NCBI GenBank assembly: GCA_028564705.1
Contig: JAPXFQ010001518.1
Span: 310,001 to 374,000 of the forward strand
Direction: 5' to 3'
From: Apricaphanius iberus
Taxonomy: Eukaryota > Chordata > Actinopteri > Cyprinodontiformes > Aphaniidae
Length of the DNA stretch: 64,000 nt
Both the position numbers and the translations under genes were made by a program. The notes beneath the pieces are model-generated. The model was given only the letters and a program-made list of their open reading frames with translations. It was not told where the DNA came from and made no database searches. Below are positions 43,301-49,435 of the stretch, piece after piece. Numbering within the stretch: position 1 is the first letter of the stretch; the number at the start of each line of letters is the position of its first letter.

Positions 43301-46300
43301 CCTCAGACAGATGGACTGAGTCAGCTCTTTGGAAATTCTCTGGAAGGCATCAAAGTCCTCCACCTCATAGACATGAGTGTCTGCTGGTGGATTAGCAATG
43401 GCCTCTAGCTCAGATCTTACTGCATCCTTCACACCAACAGCAAAAATCTCCACATCAATATTCCTCAGTTTGGTGGCAGCATCCTTAAAAGAGTCCGATG
43501 ACTTTCCATCTGTGATGAGGACCATGACGCGAGGAACATTATCCCTTGCTCCTCTAGATGGGACGAAGATCCTCTCCCTGACATACGTCATGGCTTTACC
43601 GGTGTTTGTTGAACCACCACGGTAGGGAAAGGTGCGCACAGCTTTGATAGCAGCATTAATGTCATGATGGGTGTTTAGGGCAAACTCAGTGTGTGGATCT
43701 CGACTGTACTGGACCAAACTAATCTGGATTTTACTGGGTCCAATGTCGAAGGAAGTTACCAGAACCTCCAGGAAGGCACGTACTTTAGCAAAGTTCTTTA
43801 ATCCAATACTGTATGAGCCGTCAACCAGTAGCACCACATCAGCCTGCACGTCCACTCCGAGAGAGCACTCTAGCAAATACCAGGAAATTATAAATTAGGT
43901 GACTAGATTTGACAGAGAGGGGTAGAGGGATATACACTACACTTACCAGTTGACACCTTGACAGGTTGAGTTTTTGCTAGATCCAGAATGGGTTCACTTG
44001 GCGTCAGACCTTTCAGAGCAAACAGGCTGATCTCATACTCAGTCTCAGGGGAGAGGTCTCGTGCATTTACAGATGTCTGCGTAGGTCCAATATACAGCTC
44101 TTGGCGCTTCATTCCAGCTATCATGGGACTAAGGGTCAGCTTGTAGCCGGTGATTTCACCAGGGGATGGATCCCATGTCACCCTCATGGACTTGGATGCA
44201 ATTTCTGTTACTTGCAAGTTTGAGGCTGGCTCTACCACTGGTATAAGATGCAAAACAAAGTATGTTGTTGGGGAATGGAGCTGTTTGACAGTTACAGTCT
44301 AATTCGGAATCTCAAACACAGATTAAATTAATATGATTTGACTTACTTTCTTCCCCACTGGTCAATGAGTTTAGCTGCTCATCTACACCAGAGCAAACTT
44401 CAGTAATTATCTTTTTCTGGACATCTTGGATCAGGTCAAAGTTGGGCACATTGTATACATGTTTGCCATGAGGTGTAGAGGCAATTTCTCTGAGCTCATC
44501 CTCATCTGCTCCTTTGATACCTGCACGGAAAGATGTGCAACAGCACAAATAACTCAAGCATTCTTCCTGCCTGCTTTGCAGATGTGAGACATGCTTAGCT
44601 GCTTTGGGGTACTGCTAAAGATATGAAAAACAACAGTATTTCACTTTTCCTGAGGGTAAATGTGGATCTCATGATGAAAAACCAATGGAAAAGGCCAACA
44701 GTTTCCAAGAACAGGCAGCCCTCTAAGATTTTACGAAACACTGAATAATAAAACATACCTAGGACAAATATTTCCACTCCAATGTTCCTAAGTTTTTCAG
44801 CATGCTCCTCCACCGGATCCTGGGATTTTCCATCAGTGATGATCATGGCTACCTTTGGAAACCCTTTTCTTGACCCAGCTGCCTCAGTGAAGATGTTTTT
44901 TATCAGATAATCAATGGCATCACCTAAACAAAGAAATATACATCTTGTGCTTTCAGATTGTCAGATTATACTTAACACAGACAAAATCATCACCTTTAAA
45001 ACCTTGTATTTCTCAATATAATACTCTAGTGTCTTACCAGTCATAGTGTTCCCTCCTTTGTAAGGCAGTGAGTTTATGGCTTGCAGAAGGTCTCCTCTTC
45101 TGGTGTAACGGTTGAGGGGGAACTCTGTGCGTGTGTCAGTGCTGTACTGAACCACAGCTACTCGGGTCTTGTCCTCGCCAATGTCAAAGGCCCCTGCTAG
45201 GGCACTGATGAAGCTACGGATGTGCCTAAAGTTTTCTCTACCCACACTCCATGAGCCGTCCACCAGAAAAACCAAATCTGCAATGGCACTCACAGAGCAC
45301 TCTGAGTAAACATAGTAGAGAAACAAACAATTTGACAGGCAATTAGTCAATTGGATATTGCATAAAACAATTTGATTGGTCAGTATTAGCTAGGTTTATA
45401 GCAATTATAATAAAACATATTTAGTTTGTCACAGTAAAGGAATTTTGATTTTTAAAGAAGTGCCTCTGAGGATCTGACAGCAAGCTGGTTTTCAAAAACT
45501 ACATTTTATGGCTCATATCTTTTGAATGTTTAAATAAAGTCAAATCCTGGACAGGTAGTTGGATGGTAAGAGCTACATTCAGACATCAAAGGGAAAAATC
45601 AACGGATGCCAAACAGTGGGCTGGTATAGTTATTCTAGCAGATGGTGTTACAGACTAAACATTTAGCTGAGGCTCCACGACTAAGGTCTTTTTTTTTGCT
45701 TTAAAAGCCACAGGGACTTGAATCATAAGTTAAATTTTCTGGAACATTTAAGATGACTCCATTGGCAGAGTGGATGATGTCTCTTGGAATGTATGTTCAC
45801 ATACCCATTTCTCATAAACCACATTATGTCAATTACATTTTTAAAGTTTTAAAAACAGTTTTGGTCCAGTAAAAGGTTTCTTATATTAAATGTTCTCTAT
45901 TTGGATTAAATTAAAACATATGCGGATGTCCTGTGGGTGTCAGACATTTTCCTGTTTAGCAAACACAGTTTTTCAATTACATAAAAAAACAAGAAAAATG
46001 TATTTATTTTCCAAAGAATTCACCAACGGGCTGGCTTTGTCGAGTTTTTGGCTGCGACTACATTAAACATACTTACTGATTGCATCTGAATGTGGCCTCC
46101 TGACTCGTCCACTGGTATTACTTGACTGAACTGAAACAAAAGGGAACACTTAGTGAGTTACAACAATAAAACTCCAGATCCATGGTGTACGTTCTTACAG
46201 AGGAGAACAAGCAAGAAAATCAACACATCGTAAAACAGTACAGAGGATCAAAAACCACATTCATAAACTATGAAAAGTGAGCAACTCTAGAAAGTAAACA

Positions 46301-49300
46301 GATGTTATTTCTTGTGACTCTCCAATGTTCCCTGTGGCTGAATGGATACAGAGTCTTTATACTTTTTCCATATTTCCATGCTCCTGGTAACTAGAGAAAA
46401 AGGGTGTCTCATTCAATTTTCAAGTATTAAAAAAACAAATAAATTCCTACAGTTTCAGAATGTAAATAAAGACTTGTCTTTTAATACTGAAGAAATGAAA
46501 ATCCCATTACTTTATAAAGGTTATAAAGGTTAGTACTGGATGAGTACAGGTGTGACTCAAAGTAGAATGTCATTGAAACCTTTATTTTACTGTATCGGTA
46601 ACTAAAAAGTTTATATTATATAGATTTATTCTACACTAAATAATATATTTAAAGCATCCATTTAGGTCATGTTTGATTAATATGGCTATAAAATTTGAAT
46701 ATTGCTCAAGATAAATAAATTGACATTTTCTTGTATAGCGAACATGAGTCACAAAAGGTCAATGCTAAAAGAAGTTTGTTGTACAGAATGCTGTGTCTAA
46801 GCACTTTTTTTACACAATTGAGTTGAAGGAAAAGTGTTATAAAAAGATGTCACGAATAGCAAATTCCTTAACACCTATGTGAAAATGTAAATAATTATTT
46901 TTATGCAGATATATCAGCTTACAGAAAAGTATTTGATGTACTGTGCAGTGTATGGGATCCTTTTTTCATGAATTATTTTGATTCAGTTTAGTTTATCTAT
47001 ATAGCCCCAATTCATAACAAATGACAAGAAAAGCCATTTCAATTCAATGATGCATATATATTCCAATCATTTTAAACATTTTATATGTAAGGAATCCCAG
47101 CAGATTGCATTGAGTAATTGACTGGCAATTGTGCCCCGTTTATCCACACTCCAACCACAACAATCCCTCATACTGAGCAAGCATGTAGCGACAGTAGAGG
47201 GGAAAAACTACCCTTTAACAGGAAGAAACCTCCAGTATAACCTGGCACATTACAAATGGCCACGACCAATTGGGGGTTTAGGTCAAGCTAGCTTGCTAGG
47301 CAGTTAAGCACACTGATACCGTGGTTATTGAACCAGGTAAAAGTAAGTTGGGCAGGTTGAATAGAAGCCTAGTCCTGCTGAAAAAAATCAAATGCCATCT
47401 CTATAAAGCTGGTCAGCACAGAAGAAGAATAAACTGGTCTTAAATTCCTTAGTAGGCTGCTTTACTGACTTTAGACTTGTTAAAAGACAAGGGGAAAACG
47501 CCAGTAGATGACATAACTCCCCAAATCTATTAAAAATTAAAGATCTATTAAATATTAAATGACACACTAGACCCTTAGAAACTTGGATATTTGTTAATAA
47601 CTGTATGCTGGAGAACTGTCATGTCTATAGTCTTTCCCATGACTGTGTACCCAAAGAGCCATAATCATCACAATTAATGGGAATAAAAGCTAGATTCATT
47701 TAATGCATAACTAAAGATGTATTTTGAAGTATGATTCTTATTAAATGAGATGCACCTACCATCCTCGTGAAGTTACTAGATTTAAGTGGTTGTTGTTTTT
47801 TTTCTGTTTAACCTAATACATACTTGTCAGCTGTCCGTAGATGGGGATGCTCTCCTCTGAACCGTAATAGGAATTTATTGACACCGTATAGTCTAAATCC
47901 GGTGTCAGATTGTTGAGTAATGTTGTTGAGGTTTGAGGACCAAGGTTTAAATATCTTGCTGGTTCATCTATGGATTAGAAAAAATGTCAAGTTACAATAT
48001 TGTTTGCATTCATTTTAATTTTAAATCTGTTTGAATTAAATTGTTTTATGCTTACCTGCATCTGATACAACTTGTATTCTAAAGCCCTCTATCGTTGCAG
48101 AGGGTCTTACCCATGACATTTCCACTGTGTTCTCATTAAGTATTTTAAATTTCAAATCTGTGGGTGGTTCCACTGCAAACAAAAGATCAAACACTGTTAA
48201 ATCCCTTTACAAAATAAAGAGCATGTATGAACGTGTATATATTTCTGATCAAAATAAACAAAGGCCTTTTATTCAAGCATTCACATAAATCCCAACAACA
48301 AACACTTCACAACTGAAGCGCACTTGTTCGTTGTTGGGGGCAGGCAAAAAGAAATGAGATCCATTGATGAGAATGACAGATGATAAACATGTCACAAAAT
48401 TTAAAACAAAAAAAAAGAGTGAGAAGCCATTTTTCTGTAAATGGCGCCTGTTTGAGTTGCTCAAGCAACTCAAGCACTGGCAAACATATTTCATGTGCAC
48501 AAAAAGTGCAGACACTATGTGAACCATACAACACATGCTAGGTGCAGTCATCACATTGCATGCCCCAACCACATACTAAACTGCTTTTATAATGAAGTTG
48601 AGCTCAGCATTACAAAAAGAAAACAACAGATACCGATTATACAATGGAATCAAGATTGCCATATGGTTACTGATGATCAGAACTGAGCACCATATGTTAT
48701 ATATACATTGTATATAAACATATTTCATAAACAAGAAGTGGTTTGTAGTTTATTTGGTTAAGACTCTTTGCACAAGTGAGTGGCACATCCATTGCAAACC
48801 TGTAAAAAAGAATACACAATTCGTCGCTAGAGACGCTTTTGTGTACTTTTTTCTCTGGCCTTATGCACCAGAAGGGCAAATAAAAACTTTGGTCAACAAA
48901 ATAAAAAGTTTAATAACAAAGAATGTGCATAAATATAACAAACAGAACAAAATAAAAGTTCTCAAGTGTGACAAGACAGCACACCTTTACATTCAGATGA
49001 CTCAGTCACAGTATCATGCATCATGTACATGAGAAAGTTGTTTGAATGAACAACTTTGACTGACTGGACAATAGGTAGGTATCCATGTACAAGTTTGAAC
49101 CACGCAGACAGAGATGACAAACGTATTTTAAAATGATATTCTTTCAGTGGAAGGACAGCTTAGTAGGGGTAATTTACATGCATTAAAACAAGCATTTTAA
49201 AGTATTTTTCCTAAAATGTGATTTTCTTTCCAATTATTTCCGTATTGCCTGACCTAAAGTTAGACTACACATAAAAAAAGAAAGATTTACGTTGAATGCT

Positions 49301-49350
49301 AATTTAATCACTACAAACTTGGCTGCACCTTTGAAATGGGTTATAGGTGG

Positions 49351-49435
<85 letters not shown>

